Positions 29,099-37,727 of a DNA stretch of 64,000 nt are shown here, one piece after another. Below the pieces are notes generated by a model, which worked only from the letters and a program-made list of their open reading frames with translations, did no database searches and was not told where the DNA came from. Source of the stretch: Bradyrhizobium nitroreducens (GTDB lineage: Bacteria; Pseudomonadota; Alphaproteobacteria; Rhizobiales; Xanthobacteraceae); contig NZ_LFJC01000003.1 of NCBI RefSeq assembly GCF_002776695.1, positions 7,247,114 through 7,311,113 of the forward strand. Reading direction: 5' to 3'. How positions within the stretch are numbered: the stretch's first letter is position 1; the number at the start of each line of letters is the position of its first letter. Made by a program: the position numbers and the translations under genes.

Positions 29099-30307
29099 TC
29101 AATTGGCCTTGGCCCGCTTCCGCTCCGTGAACGGCGACAGCACCACCGTCGCCAGCATGAAGATCACGGACGCACCGAACACCCAATGCGGCGCGCTCTG
29201 GTCCATGATCCAGCCGAACAGCAGCGGTGAGACGATGCCGCCGAGATTGAAGCCGGTGGAGACGATGCCGAAGGCGCGGCCCGCGGCGCCCGCCGGCGCG
29301 GCATTGCGCACCAGCATGTCCCGCGACGGCGCGATCACGCCGGAGAGGAAACCTGCCGTCGCCATCGCGGCGGTGAGCGCCCAGCCCGGCAACGTGACCA
29401 GCGCGATCAGCAGCACGAGCGCTGCATTCACGGCAAAACAGGCGGCGGCGACATAGCCATGGCGCTCGGTATGGTCGGCGAGGAAGCCGCCGGCCAGCAC
29501 GCCCGCGGCGCTGCAGCCGAGGAACGCGGTCAGCATGACGTTGGCCGAGGAATAGGACGCGCCATACCCGCTCATCAGCGCGACCACGCCGAAATTGTTG
29601 ATGCCGGCGACCGACAGGCTGAGCAGCATGAACAGCACGGTCAGCATCATCAATGCCGGCGTGATGACGGCCTGTTTCGGCGCGTTCTCCGCGCCCGGCT
29701 TCTTCCTGCTGGCGCCGGCGTCGGGAATGTTCATGACGAGCAGCAGCAGCGCCACCAGAATGCCGATCGCTCCCGATGCGACCAGCGCACCGACGCCGCC
29801 GGACAGGGTGACGAGCGCGGCCACGATCGCGGGCGCCACTGCGCCGCCGAGAAAGCCGGCAAAGGTGTGGATCGAGAAGGCGCGGCCCATCCGCGCCTCG
29901 TCCATGTGCTCGGCCAGAATCGCGTAGTCGGCGGGGTGATAGACGCTGTTGGCGAGCCCGAGCAGCACGGCGCAGGCGATCAGCGAGGCGTAGCTGAGAT
30001 GCAGGCCGAGCATGATCAGCGCGCATCCGCCGAGCGTCAGTCCGATCAGCAGGATCTTGCGCGCGCCAAAATGGTCGACGAGATAGCCGGTCGGCGCCTG
30101 CGTCAGTCCGGAGACGACGGCAAGCGTGGTCAGCGAGAGGCCGAGCTCGACATAGCCGACGCCGAGCTTGTCCTTGAGGAACGGGAACAGCATCGGCAGG
30201 ACCAGCAGATGAAAATGGCTGACCCAATGCGCGATCGAGATTCCAGTCAGCGTGCGTAGCGCGCTGTCCGCCTTGCCTTGCTGCGGTGCGGCAAGAACGT
30301 CGACCAT
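29099..30307 (-). CDS. MFS transporter
   Basis: 402 residues with about 12 transmembrane helices. The MFS loop-2 motif is GYLVDHFGARKILLIG, and the segment LGLANSVYHPADYAILAEHM is typical of the FSR-like (fosmidomycin resistance) branch. It is probably a proton-linked efflux or uptake carrier. A palindromic repeat separates it from the amidohydrolase gene on the same strand. The substrate is unknown. Confidence 0.85.
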   Translation of the reverse strand: MVDVLAAPQQGKADSALRTLTGISIAHWVSHFHLLVLPMLFPFLKDKLGVGYVELGLSLTTLAVVSGLTQAPTGYLVDHFGARKILLIGLTLGGCALIMLGLHLSYASLIACAVLLGLANSVYHPADYAILAEHMDEARMGRAFSIHTFAGFLGGAVAPAIVAALVTLSGGVGALVASGAIGILVALLLLVMNIPDAGASRKKPGAENAPKQAVITPALMMLTVLFMLLSLSVAGINNFGVVALMSGYGASYSSANVMLTAFLGCSAAGVLAGGFLADHTERHGYVAAACFAVNAALVLLIALVTLPGWALTAAMATAGFLSGVIAPSRDMLVRNAAPAGAAGRAFGIVSTGFNLGGIVSPLLFGWIMDQSAPHWVFGASVIFMLATVVLSPFTERKRAKAN

Positions 30308-30432
30308 TGCAGTCCCGTTTCACTCCCGATGGACGCGGAAACTATCGGGGAGAGCGGTTATTTGTCCATGAACAGAGGCGCATGGCAGGTAGCGCGGGCG
30401 GGGACGCACGGTTCGTGAGGCGACTTCACCCC

Positions 30433-30600
30433 TCACAACGGCTCGTCGTCCACGCCGTAGCGGTCGCGCTTGGGCGTTGCGATGTCGCCGTCCTCGTAGT
30501 CGTCGTCTTCGAGGGGAGGCGGAGGCGTCTTCGCCTTGCCTTCCGCCGGCTTCTTCTCGGCGACCTGAGGCGGCTCGCTTGGTTTGCAGATCCTGGTCAT
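30433..30600 (-). CDS. Small acidic, proline-rich hypothetical protein
   Basis: About 55 residues beginning MTRICKPSEPPQ. A Lys/Pro-rich first half is followed by an acidic tail (PPLEDDDYEDGDIATPKRDR) with no membrane segment or known motif; likely disordered. The frame reaches 30627, but ATG 30600 gives the more natural start. The gene sits alone between an MFS gene and the persulfide dioxygenase gene. Codon use resembles the neighbours, which argues weakly for a real gene. Confidence 0.45.
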   Translation of the reverse strand: MTRICKPSEPPQVAEKKPAEGKAKTPPPPLEDDDYEDGDIATPKRDRYGVDDEPL

Positions 30601-30679
30601 GGCTGGTCCCGGATGGTGATGCTGCATCCGATCTTATCCGGAAGATATGTGCAGTTTCTGAGCTATCGCAAGCAGGCCG

Positions 30680-31717
30680 TCAGTGCACGACCGGCCCGCC
30701 CGCCTTCTTCCAGGCGTCGATGCCACCGGCGATATGGGCGGTGTTGAGCAGGCCCGCCTCTTTCGCTGCCGCAACCGCCATCGCCGAGCGCTCGCCGAAG
30801 GCGCAGAAGAACACCACGCGGCGCCCCGTCGCGGCTGCGACCTCGCGCAGCATGCCGCCGGGCTTCAGGCTCTCCTCGACCGATGGATACGGCGTATGCA
30901 GCGCGCCTTCGAGCATGCCGTGCTTCATCCGCTCGTTGGTCTCGCGCAGATCGACCAGCAGCATGTCGGGCCGGCCGAGAATGCGGATCGCCTCGACCGC
31001 GCTGAGCGCGCGGCCTTCCTTCTCCAGCTCCTCCTGATGCAGGCCGACATGCATGTTGGCGGGCACCGCCACGTCCATCATCTTCGGATTGGGCAGCTTC
31101 AGATTGGCCATCAGCTCGATATATTCGTCGACCGATCGCACCTGGAGGCGCGGGTTGTAACGCTTCTCCTCGCCGATGGTGGAGACGGTGTCGCCCTTGT
31201 AGTCGTGCGCCGGGAAGACCATCGTCTCGTCCGGCAGCTTGAGCAGCCGGTTGAAGATCGAATCGTACTGTGCGCGCGAAGAACCGTTCTGGAAATCGGT
31301 GCGGCCGGTGCCGCGGATCAGCAGCGTGTCGCCGGTGAAGACGCGATCGCCCATCAGGTAGGAATAGGAATCGTCGGTGTGGCCCGGCGTGTACATCACG
31401 TCGAGCGACAGGCCCTCGATCGTCACCTTGTCGCCGTCGGCAACGCGCATCGCCACCACGTCGGCCTTGGTCTGGTCGCCCATCACGGTCATGCAATGGG
31501 TGCGGTCGCGCAGCTCGCCGAGGCCGGTGACGTGGTCGGCATGCAGATGGGTGTCGACCGCCTTCACCAGCTTGAGGTCGAGCTCGCGCAGCAATTGGCA
31601 GTAGCGGTCGACCTTTTCCAGCACGGGATCGAGGATCAGCGCCTCGCCGCCGGGGCGGCTGGCGAGGATGTAGCTGTAGGTGCCCGAAACGCTGTCGAAG
31701 AGCTGGCGGAAGATCAT
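30680..31717 (-). CDS. Persulfide dioxygenase (ETHE1-like) fused to rhodanese domain
   Basis: 345 residues in two domains. Residues 1-235 form a metallo-beta-lactamase fold: THLHADH (His57, His59, Asp61, His62), TPGHTDDSYSY, FTGDTLL and FPAHDYKG supply the mononuclear iron site of persulfide dioxygenases, and GRTDFQNG is the ETHE1-type segment. Residues about 240-345 form a rhodanese domain with active-site Cys305 in FFCAFGERSAM. It would oxidise glutathione persulfide to sulfite and transfer sulfane sulfur. It lies downstream of the sox/dsrE genes, on the same strand across a 220-bp gap, and fits the same sulfur metabolism. Confidence 0.9.
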   Translation of the reverse strand: MIFRQLFDSVSGTYSYILASRPGGEALILDPVLEKVDRYCQLLRELDLKLVKAVDTHLHADHVTGLGELRDRTHCMTVMGDQTKADVVAMRVADGDKVTIEGLSLDVMYTPGHTDDSYSYLMGDRVFTGDTLLIRGTGRTDFQNGSSRAQYDSIFNRLLKLPDETMVFPAHDYKGDTVSTIGEEKRYNPRLQVRSVDEYIELMANLKLPNPKMMDVAVPANMHVGLHQEELEKEGRALSAVEAIRILGRPDMLLVDLRETNERMKHGMLEGALHTPYPSVEESLKPGGMLREVAAATGRRVVFFCAFGERSAMAVAAAKEAGLLNTAHIAGGIDAWKKAGGPVVH

Positions 31718-31937
31718 GGCAGAACCCGGCTTGGAACTGATTTCGAGGATTCTACTACGTTCTGGGCCAAAAATAGGAGTAATTCACTGCATTTTGAGTA
31801 AAATTTAGAAAATTGTTGTTCCGAGTGATCGGCCGGAGGAGGGGATCTATGTGGGGGAACGCCGGTCCCACAAATTCGGTCGCCCCTGCGTTCGCAGGAA
31901 CGACACTGAGGGTGACGCGAGAGCGCGCCTACGCCCC
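31718..31937. promoter_or_regulatory. AT-rich leader before the persulfide dioxygenase gene
   Basis: 220 bp between the dsrE-like stop and the dioxygenase ATG. 31765-31820 is strikingly AT-rich for this genome and contains GAGTAA twice (31777 and 31796) and a TTTT-GAGT-AAAA dyad (31792-31803), so an independent, regulated promoter is likely. A CCTGCG-TT-CGCAGG hairpin (31885-31898) closer to the dsrE-like gene may end the upstream transcript. The regulator is unknown. Confidence 0.45.
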
Positions 31938-32396
31938 CTACGGCCTCACCAGCGTGTACCCGTTCTCCGCCAGGAACAGGATCTGCGCGACGCCGACCTG
32001 CACCGGCGTCGCCGCGGCGATGAATTCCGGCCGCTTGCCGGTTTCGCGCTCGATGGCGTCCACCGTGTTGAGGCAGATGTCGAAGCGCACGCCCTGCGCG
32101 ATCAGGCTTTCGACCTGCTTGCGACGCTCGCTGCCTGACAGCAACAGGTCGATGCCGGGACCGAATGCCACCACCTCGATCGCGATCTTGTCGGGGTCGT
32201 AGGCCTTCAGCAGATTGTTGGCGACGCTCAGCACCAGCGCCTGCTTCTTGGCATCGCCGTCCGAGAGCTGCAGCACGACCCTGTGCTCCGCGAACGGCTT
32301 GTCCTGCAGCGGCACCTGTTGCGCCGAGGCCGGCGCGAGCGCGGCCCACGCCAGCAGCGCCAGCATCAGCGCGGACAGGATCTGCGCCCGTCTCAT
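31938..32396 (-). CDS. Exported DsrE-family protein of the sox cluster
   Basis: 152 residues. A signal peptide (ILSALMLALLAWAALAPASAQ) precedes a single DsrE/DsrF-like domain: HRVVLQLSDGDAKKQALVLSVANNLLKAY, IAIEVVAFGPGIDLLL, and a Cys in VRFDICLNTVDA at the position used by sulfurtransfer members. In related sulfur oxidisers, DsrE-type proteins carry or sense persulfide sulfur. A periplasmic role as sulfur carrier next to SoxB is an inference. ATG 32396 overlaps the soxB stop (ATGA), so it is co-translated with soxB. Confidence 0.8.
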   Translation of the reverse strand: MRRAQILSALMLALLAWAALAPASAQQVPLQDKPFAEHRVVLQLSDGDAKKQALVLSVANNLLKAYDPDKIAIEVVAFGPGIDLLLSGSERRKQVESLIAQGVRFDICLNTVDAIERETGKRPEFIAAATPVQVGVAQILFLAENGYTLVRP

Positions 32397-34144
32397 CCCT
32401 GTCCCGCGATGCCTGGATTGTCCTCGACGCCCTTCAGCGTGACGCCGGAGCCGAGTCGCTCCTGAAACATCCGGCCCGAGCGCAGATATTTGCCGACGAC
32501 GTCCCACACCGGCGCGCCTTGCTGGCTGTTGACCGAGGCCCAGCCCGCGACCTTGTAGCGATGGCTGGCGCTGAGCGCCTTGCCGTTATGGAGCTTCAGC
32601 TCCGAGATGCGGCTGCCGATCGCGCCCGCCGGCGTGCAGGTGTAGCTGAGCCCGCCGGCGCGCACCATGTCGCCACCTTGCTGGTAGTAGGGATCGGCAT
32701 TGAAGAGATTGTCGCAGATGTCTTCCAGCACGTCCTTGACCTGCGCGCCCGTCATCTCCTGCACATAGGTCTCGGGATAGGTGATCGCGGTTTCCGCGAG
32801 CACATCCTCCATGGTCAGCGCCTGGCCGGGCAGCGCAGTGACGCCCCAACGGAAGCCCGGCGACAACGCGATCTCGGCATCGAGCTCGGTGCGGAGTGCG
32901 GTGCAGATCAGCTCGTCGACCGGTCCGGAGAAATTGCCGCGCCGATAGAGCAGGCGGTCCGGCGTTGCGATCTTCGTCGACCAGTCGGTCACATGCGGCG
33001 CGCGCAGCCGGCCGATCAGCTCGGCCATGGCGGGATCTGGCTTCAGCAGTTCGGAATAAACCGGCAGCAGATGATAACGAATGTCGCCGACCTTGCCCTT
33101 GTCGATGGCGAGATCGAGCACGGCGAGGAATTTTCCGTTGGATCCGGCATTGGTGACGAGCGTGGTGCCGCCAGCGTTCTTGACGGGGATCGGCTGCGGC
33201 ACGGCGTCATGGGTATGGCCGCCGAGAATGACGTCGATGCCGGTGACGCGGCTGGCGAGCTTGAGATCGACGTCCATGCCGTTGTGCGAGAGCAGGATGA
33301 CGGCATCGGCCTTGTCGGTGCCGCGCAGGGCATCGACATGCTTCTGCAATTCCTCCTCGCGGATGCCGAAAGTCCAGTCCGGCGTGAACCGCTTGGGATG
33401 CGCGATCGGCACGTAAGGGAAGGCCTGGCCGATGATCGCGACGCGATGGCTGCCCATCTCCTTGATGACAGACGGCTTGAACACGCGCCCGCTGGCCTTG
33501 TCGAAGGCGAGGGCGTCGTTGAACGCGGCTTCCTCGGTCAGGAAGACGTTCTGCGCCAGAAACTCGCCCTTGAAGCGCTCGAGATTGTCGCGCAGCACCT
33601 GCTCGCCATAGGTGAACTCCCAATGCCCGGTCATCGCTTCGATGCCGAGCAGGTTGGCGACCTCGACCATGTCGCGGCCCTGCATGACATTGGCAAGCCC
33701 GGTGCCCTGCCAGAGATCGCCGCCGTCGACGAGCAGCGAACGCTTCTCGCCGACATCGCTACGCAAGCGGTCGACCAGCGTCTTCAGATGGGCAAAGCCG
33801 CCGAGCTTGCCGAAGCGGCCTGCCGACTTCTCGAACTCGATACAGGTGAAGGCATAGGCTTCGGCGCTGTCGGCGCGGATGCCGAAGCGCTCCAGGAAAG
33901 CTCGGCCGACCAGATGCGGCGGCCGTCCGGCCATCTCGCCGACCCCGATATTGACGCTGGGCTCGCGGAAATAGACCGGATTGAGCTGCGCATGCGTGTC
34001 GGTGATGTGCAGGATCCGCGCATTGCCGAACCGTTCGAGGTCGTAGATGCTCGCGGTCTCGGTGCCTCGCGCGAGCCTCGGCAGACCAAACGATGCGGCG
34101 GCAAGGCCAGCGCTCTTCAGGAAATCGCGGCGGCGGATCGCCAT
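32393..34144 (-). CDS. soxB: SoxB thiosulfohydrolase
   Basis: 583 residues. The N-terminus MAIRRRDFLKSAGLAAASFGL is a Tat signal, fitting export of a cofactor-loaded enzyme. The metallophosphoesterase-like core shows ILHITDTHAQ, LLVDGGDLWQGTG, MTGHWEFTYG, ILLSHNGMDVDLKLA and VILGGHTHDAVP, which hold the two manganese ions of SoxB; the 5'-nucleotidase C-terminal domain follows. It releases sulfate from SoxY-bound S-sulfonate. ATG 34144 is preferred to the longer open frame because the Tat motif starts there. It lies 56 bp after soxK and overlaps the dsrE-like gene. Confidence 0.95.
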   Translation of the reverse strand: MAIRRRDFLKSAGLAAASFGLPRLARGTETASIYDLERFGNARILHITDTHAQLNPVYFREPSVNIGVGEMAGRPPHLVGRAFLERFGIRADSAEAYAFTCIEFEKSAGRFGKLGGFAHLKTLVDRLRSDVGEKRSLLVDGGDLWQGTGLANVMQGRDMVEVANLLGIEAMTGHWEFTYGEQVLRDNLERFKGEFLAQNVFLTEEAAFNDALAFDKASGRVFKPSVIKEMGSHRVAIIGQAFPYVPIAHPKRFTPDWTFGIREEELQKHVDALRGTDKADAVILLSHNGMDVDLKLASRVTGIDVILGGHTHDAVPQPIPVKNAGGTTLVTNAGSNGKFLAVLDLAIDKGKVGDIRYHLLPVYSELLKPDPAMAELIGRLRAPHVTDWSTKIATPDRLLYRRGNFSGPVDELICTALRTELDAEIALSPGFRWGVTALPGQALTMEDVLAETAITYPETYVQEMTGAQVKDVLEDICDNLFNADPYYQQGGDMVRAGGLSYTCTPAGAIGSRISELKLHNGKALSASHRYKVAGWASVNSQQGAPVWDVVGKYLRSGRMFQERLGSGVTLKGVEDNPGIAGQG

Positions 34145-34200
34145 TCCAAAATTCTCCGCGCCCTCAGGCGGTCGCAAGACTGTTCCAGTGGGGGCCCAGT

Positions 34201-34518
34201 CTAGCGGATTTCCATCGCCTTCCAGGCTTCTTTTTCGGAGGCAGCCTGGAAGATCGAGGCCTTTGCCAGCGCCTCGGCTTCCTTGGCTGCGGCGGTGGCG
34301 CGGTCGAAATCGCCGCCATCGGCCGCCTTCCTGGCGGCAGCCAGCGTCGAGACGGTGACGGTCCATTGATTGCGCAAGCCGGCAGCCTCCTTCGATGCGG
34401 CTTCCGCAGCGGCGTAGGCCGCCTTGTAGTCCGCTTCATTGGCCGCGCGCGCCGTGGGCGCAAGGCCGAGCGCGAGCAGCATGGCCAGGGGAAGTGACCG
34501 CTTCATGGCCGCGCTCAT
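34201..34518 (-). CDS. soxK: SoxXA-binding protein SoxK
   Basis: 105 residues. A signal peptide (KRSLPLAMLLALGLAPTARA) precedes an Ala/Glu/Lys-rich helical domain (EADYKAAYAAAEAASKEA, then RNQWTVTVSTLAAARKAA and KASIFQAASEKEAWKAMEI), matching small SoxXA-binding proteins that stabilise or enhance the SoxXA cytochrome. I use ATG 34518, with GGGAG seven bases upstream and its ATG overlapping the soxA stop (ATGA). The position between soxA and soxB is the usual one. Confidence 0.78.
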   Translation of the reverse strand: MSAAMKRSLPLAMLLALGLAPTARAANEADYKAAYAAAEAASKEAAGLRNQWTVTVSTLAAARKAADGGDFDRATAAAKEAEALAKASIFQAASEKEAWKAMEIR

Positions 34519-35378
34519 GGTCGTGCTCCCGGGCCCGCGATCGGCAGGCCGTTGGCGACGTAGGACAGGAAATATTCGACGTCGCGGTATTCGTCCGACT
34601 GCGGCTCCAGCGGAACCGCGCGGGTCTGGCTGTTGCAGGTGACGAAGCGGCGGCTGATCGTGCCCATGCCGCTCCATTCGGAGCGGTAGATCGGCATCGC
34701 GTTCAGAATGCCGAGCGCCGGCGCCAGGATCTCGGCGCGGATGCGCTCGCCCGGGCTCTGCACGTGGCAGCTCGCGCAGGAGAAGTTCATCTGGCCGCGC
34801 CGCGTGTAGAAATAGCGCTTGCCGTTCTCGAACGCCGCGAGCGCGCGCGGATCATCGGGAATCTTGATGTCCATCAGCTTGCCGCGCGAGGTGAAGGCCA
34901 TGTAGGCGGTGAGCGAGGCCATCTCGTCCTTGACGTAGGAATAGGGCACTTCCCCATTGGCCTCGCGGCAGCGGTTGAGCGCGAGCTCCAGGGTGACGAC
35001 CTTGCCTTCCTTCTCGTCGAAGTAAGGATAGTCCTGGCGGATGCCGATGCCGCCGTTCGGAAAGCAGTCGGCGTAGGTCTTGCCGTTCTTGAACGGGGTC
35101 GCGAACATCTCCTTGCCGGCGTCGAGCGCGAACTCGTAAGGCGGGAATTCCTCCTTCTCCTGCCATTGCCGCTTCATGTCCGCGTTCATCGAATACGGAC
35201 CGTTGACGAAGTCCTCGTGCTTCACGTCGGGAAATTTCTGGAAGAAGAAGTTCCTGAACGCCTTGGCATCAGTGACGGGATCGACCTTGTCGGCTGCGGC
35301 GACGCGCGGAGAGGTGAGGGCAAACGCAACGAGCGCGGCGCTCAGCGAGCCAAGCAGGAGGGCAGACCGGGTCTTCAT
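34515..35378 (-). CDS. soxA: SoxA c-type cytochrome, mono-heme form
   Basis: 287 residues with a signal peptide (about 1-28). Only one heme motif, CASCH (201-205), is present; Cys105 and Cys137 remain where diheme SoxA proteins carry the first heme region. The active-site cysteine that becomes a persulfide heme ligand is Cys248, in RRFVTCNSQTRA. With SoxX it forms the SoxXA enzyme that oxidatively couples thiosulfate to SoxY. The start overlaps the soxZ stop by one base (TGATG). Confidence 0.93.
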   Translation of the reverse strand: MKTRSALLLGSLSAALVAFALTSPRVAAADKVDPVTDAKAFRNFFFQKFPDVKHEDFVNGPYSMNADMKRQWQEKEEFPPYEFALDAGKEMFATPFKNGKTYADCFPNGGIGIRQDYPYFDEKEGKVVTLELALNRCREANGEVPYSYVKDEMASLTAYMAFTSRGKLMDIKIPDDPRALAAFENGKRYFYTRRGQMNFSCASCHVQSPGERIRAEILAPALGILNAMPIYRSEWSGMGTISRRFVTCNSQTRAVPLEPQSDEYRDVEYFLSYVANGLPIAGPGARP

Positions 35379-35689
35379 CACGCGATCTTCGCGGTGGTCG
35401 TGTCCGACGCACCCTTGTTGTCGGTCCAGGAAATCTTGAGGTCGTCGCCCTTCTTGGCGCCCTTGAAGCTGAATTTGACATAGGGGTCCTTGGAGACCGC
35501 GGTGCCCCAATCGGCGACGAAGACGTCCTTGCCGTTACATTCGAACTTCAGCTGCTGGATGTAGTGCGCCGGGATCAGCTCGCCGGCGGGATTCTTGGCG
35601 AGGCCGGTATCCATGGGGTGCTGGATCAGCGCCTGCACCTCGGTGATGTCGCCGTTGGACGTTGCGCGCACGCGAATGCTTGATGCCAT
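35378..35689 (-). CDS. soxZ: SoxZ sulfur-carrier partner
   Basis: 103 residues beginning MASSIRVRATSNGDITEVQALIQHPMDTG, with the core IPAHYIQQLKFECNGKDVF. This is the typical SoxZ immunoglobulin-like domain with no signal peptide; it is exported as a complex with SoxY. It lies 13 bases after soxY and is coupled to soxA. Confidence 0.93.
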   Translation of the reverse strand: MASSIRVRATSNGDITEVQALIQHPMDTGLAKNPAGELIPAHYIQQLKFECNGKDVFVADWGTAVSKDPYVKFSFKGAKKGDDLKISWTDNKGASDTTTAKIA

Positions 35690-35702
35690 CGGACCGATCC
35701 TC

Positions 35703-36194
35703 CTAGCCGCCGCAGCCGCCGACGGTGACCTTCACTTCCTTGGTCGCGCTGTAGAGCTTGCCATCAGCCTCGACGATGGCGATCAAGTTGCTGGTCTTGG
35801 CCATTTTCAGCCGGTTGGCGACGCCCGGAATCGTGCCGTCGGCGATCTTGTAGGACGCCGCGAGCGCGAACGGGTTCTCGGCCACGAAGAACGAGATCGA
35901 GGTGACCTTGTCGAGCGTGGTCGTCACCGAGACCGGCACGACGCCGCCGTTCTCGGCGATCTCGGGCGCGTCCAGCTTGACCTTGTCGGAAGGCTCGGCG
36001 GTCTTGCCATAGAGCGCCTTGATCGCGTCGGCCTCGCTCTTCTGCTTGAACGCCTCTTCCGGATATTTGTCATTGGCCGCAGCGCGCGCCGGCGCGGCTG
36101 CGAACGGCAGATTGCCGAGGCCCAGCACGGCGACACAGGCTGCGCCCTGCAGGATCAGGCGCCTTGTCGCAACGGGGCCGGTGGTCGTGGTCAT
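35703..36194 (-). CDS. soxY: SoxY sulfur-carrier protein
   Basis: 163 residues. The N-terminus PVATRRLILQGAACVAVLGLG carries a Tat-like twin-arginine signal. The C-terminus ends in VTVGGCGG, the mobile GGCGG arm whose Cys carries the sulfur intermediates. It forms SoxYZ with the downstream gene product and shuttles between SoxXA and SoxB. ATG 36194 has AGGAGA six bases upstream; the longer frame to 36242 is not needed. Confidence 0.95.
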   Translation of the reverse strand: MTTTTGPVATRRLILQGAACVAVLGLGNLPFAAAPARAAANDKYPEEAFKQKSEADAIKALYGKTAEPSDKVKLDAPEIAENGGVVPVSVTTTLDKVTSISFFVAENPFALAASYKIADGTIPGVANRLKMAKTSNLIAIVEADGKLYSATKEVKVTVGGCGG

Positions 36195-36219
36195 CGGAGG
36201 TCTCCTGGGCAGCCGGCCA

Positions 36220-36570
36220 TTACAGGGTTTGCAGGAAATCAACGATCGCGCCGATCTCCTGTTCGGTCAAAATCCGGTTCCGGCCGAACGGCGGCATCAT
36301 GGTCTGCGGATTACGCTTGGTCTCGTCGAAGATGATCGCGGTGAGCTCGTTGCGATCGGGGTACTTGGTCTTGAGATCCTTCAGCTCCGGACCGATCGTT
36401 CCCGGCAGGTCGCCGCCCTTGATGACGTGACAGGTCAGGCAATTGCCCTTGCCGCGGTCGAAAGCGAGCTTCTGGCCGTCGGCGACAGTGGATTGCGCCT
36501 GCGCCACAGCCACGCCGGCGAGGAAGGCCAGCGCCACCAGAGCAGCAGGCTTGCAAGGAAAGGCGGTCAA
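36220..36570 (-). CDS. soxX: SoxX c-type cytochrome
   Basis: 116 residues from a TTG start. A signal peptide (PAALVALAFLAGVAVAQAQ) is followed by the heme motif CLTCH (44-48) and the axial Met in QTMMPPFGRN (91/92). It is the electron-accepting small subunit of SoxXA. The frame stays open to 36651, but those extra codons lie in AT-rich promoter-like DNA; the TTG at 36570 has a GGGA site seven bases upstream and gives a normal signal peptide. It is the first gene of soxXYZAKB. Confidence 0.9.
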   Translation of the reverse strand: MTAFPCKPAALVALAFLAGVAVAQAQSTVADGQKLAFDRGKGNCLTCHVIKGGDLPGTIGPELKDLKTKYPDRNELTAIIFDETKRNPQTMMPPFGRNRILTEQEIGAIVDFLQTL

Positions 36571-36807
36571 GGCATCGTCCCAAGCGGTATGTCGATGATC
36601 TCGTTTGCAGAAATATAAGCGTTCCAAAGCACAAAGGGCATCGCGTGACAATCAAGACTATGCACGCGGCAAAATGGAGTTAATATCCTCCGCATTGCAA
36701 CCGCTGAGATAGGTTCGTTCATCTAACAGGTGGGCACTAGCAAATTATTCTAGGGCGTTTGGCCGTTACGGCCGTCTTTTCTGTTTCGCATATTTTGGGG
36801 ATCTCGC
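36571..36807. promoter_or_regulatory. Divergent promoter region of sox operon and methyltransferase gene
   Basis: 237 bp, AT-rich compared with the window, between soxX (minus) and the methyltransferase gene (plus). It must hold both promoters. A small hairpin GGCCG-TTA-CGGCC (36761-36773) followed by GTCTTTT sits in the methyltransferase leader and could be an attenuator. I could not assign a SoxR-type operator. Confidence 0.5.
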
Positions 36808-37479
36808 TTGGCTGAATATGTCGTCGAATTTGGCAGGGACGGCGGACGTGTCGAGGCCGATGGGCGGCTCGATGCGCCGGCCTTCCATCGCAATCACGCG
36901 CCGATCTGGTCCGCGCTGGAGAAGCGCCTCACCGGGCTGACCGGCAACGTGGTCGAGCTCGGCAGCGGAACCGGCCAGCATGTGGTCCATTTCGCCCGCC
37001 ACACGCCCGGCCTGATCTGGTGGCCGAGCGATCTCAACCAGCGCCATCTCAGGAGCATCGAGGCCTGGCGCGTGCATGCGGGCCTGCCAAACATCCGCTC
37101 ACCCCTGCGGATCGATCTCACCGATCCCGACTGGTGTCCGGAGATGAAGAGCGGGCAGGGGCCGACCGGCCTTGCAGCCGTGTTCTGTGCCAATGTCATC
37201 CACATCGCGCCCTGGGCCGTGGCCGAAGGCCTGTTCGCGGGCGCCGGCCGTTATCTGCGCCTCGACGGCAAGCTGTTCCTCTACGGTCCCTTCAAGCGCG
37301 ACGGCAAGCACATCGCGCTCAGCAATGCGGTGTTCGACACCTCCTTGCGCGAGGGCAATCCGGAATGGGGCGTGCGCGACATCGGCGATGTCGAGACGCT
37401 CGCGACGGCCGCAGGCCTCCGCCTCATCGAGTCCATCGACATGCCCGCGAACAATCTGACGCTGGTGTTTTCGCGCTGA
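36808..37479 (+). CDS. SAM-dependent methyltransferase, DUF938 family
   Basis: 223 residues. The SAM-binding glycine loop is NVVELGSGTGQHVVHFAR (about 47-64), followed by WPSDLNQRHLRSIEAWR and FCANVIHIAPWAVAEGLFAGA, the DUF938 signature. The start is TTG 36808, after a GGGG run; no in-frame ATG fits the N-terminus. It diverges from the sox operon. The methyl acceptor is unknown. Confidence 0.82.
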   Translation: MAEYVVEFGRDGGRVEADGRLDAPAFHRNHAPIWSALEKRLTGLTGNVVELGSGTGQHVVHFARHTPGLIWWPSDLNQRHLRSIEAWRVHAGLPNIRSPLRIDLTDPDWCPEMKSGQGPTGLAAVFCANVIHIAPWAVAEGLFAGAGRYLRLDGKLFLYGPFKRDGKHIALSNAVFDTSLREGNPEWGVRDIGDVETLATAAGLRLIESIDMPANNLTLVFSR

Positions 37480-37500
37480 GCCGTTGCTGGCTTGAGCCCG

Positions 37501-37680
37501 GGAGCACACCACAAAGGCGGTGTGCTCCCTCCCCCCTTGTGGGGGAGGGCGGGGGAGAGGGGTAGCCCAGCAAACGGTCTAACCGTCCTCGATCACGCCG
37601 CGCGCACATCGAGAGAGTTCCCGTGTGGTACCCCTCTCCCTGCCCCTCCCCCGCAAGGGGGGAGGGAATGAGAGAGCGGT
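37501..37680. repeat. Long palindromic repeat, family E, with leading hairpin
   Basis: Starts with a perfect hairpin GGAGCACACC / GGTGTGCTCC (37501-37528), then TCCCCCCTTGTGGGGGAGGG and the inverted partner CCCTCCCCCGCAAGGGGGG near 37655. It lies between convergent methyltransferase and peptidase genes and is a good bidirectional terminator candidate. Relatives are at 46546-46589, 48531-48653, 52245-52400 and 63880-64000. Confidence 0.8.
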
Positions 37681-37727
37681 GGCCGCCTTACGTCGCGATG
37701 CGATCAGGACTTGCGAGCGGGCGACCA

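Noticed and set aside
36571..36651. Longer SoxX start in the open frame up to 36651
   Set aside because: Would add AT-rich, promoter-like codons (including two Cys) ahead of a complete signal peptide; TTG 36570 fits better.
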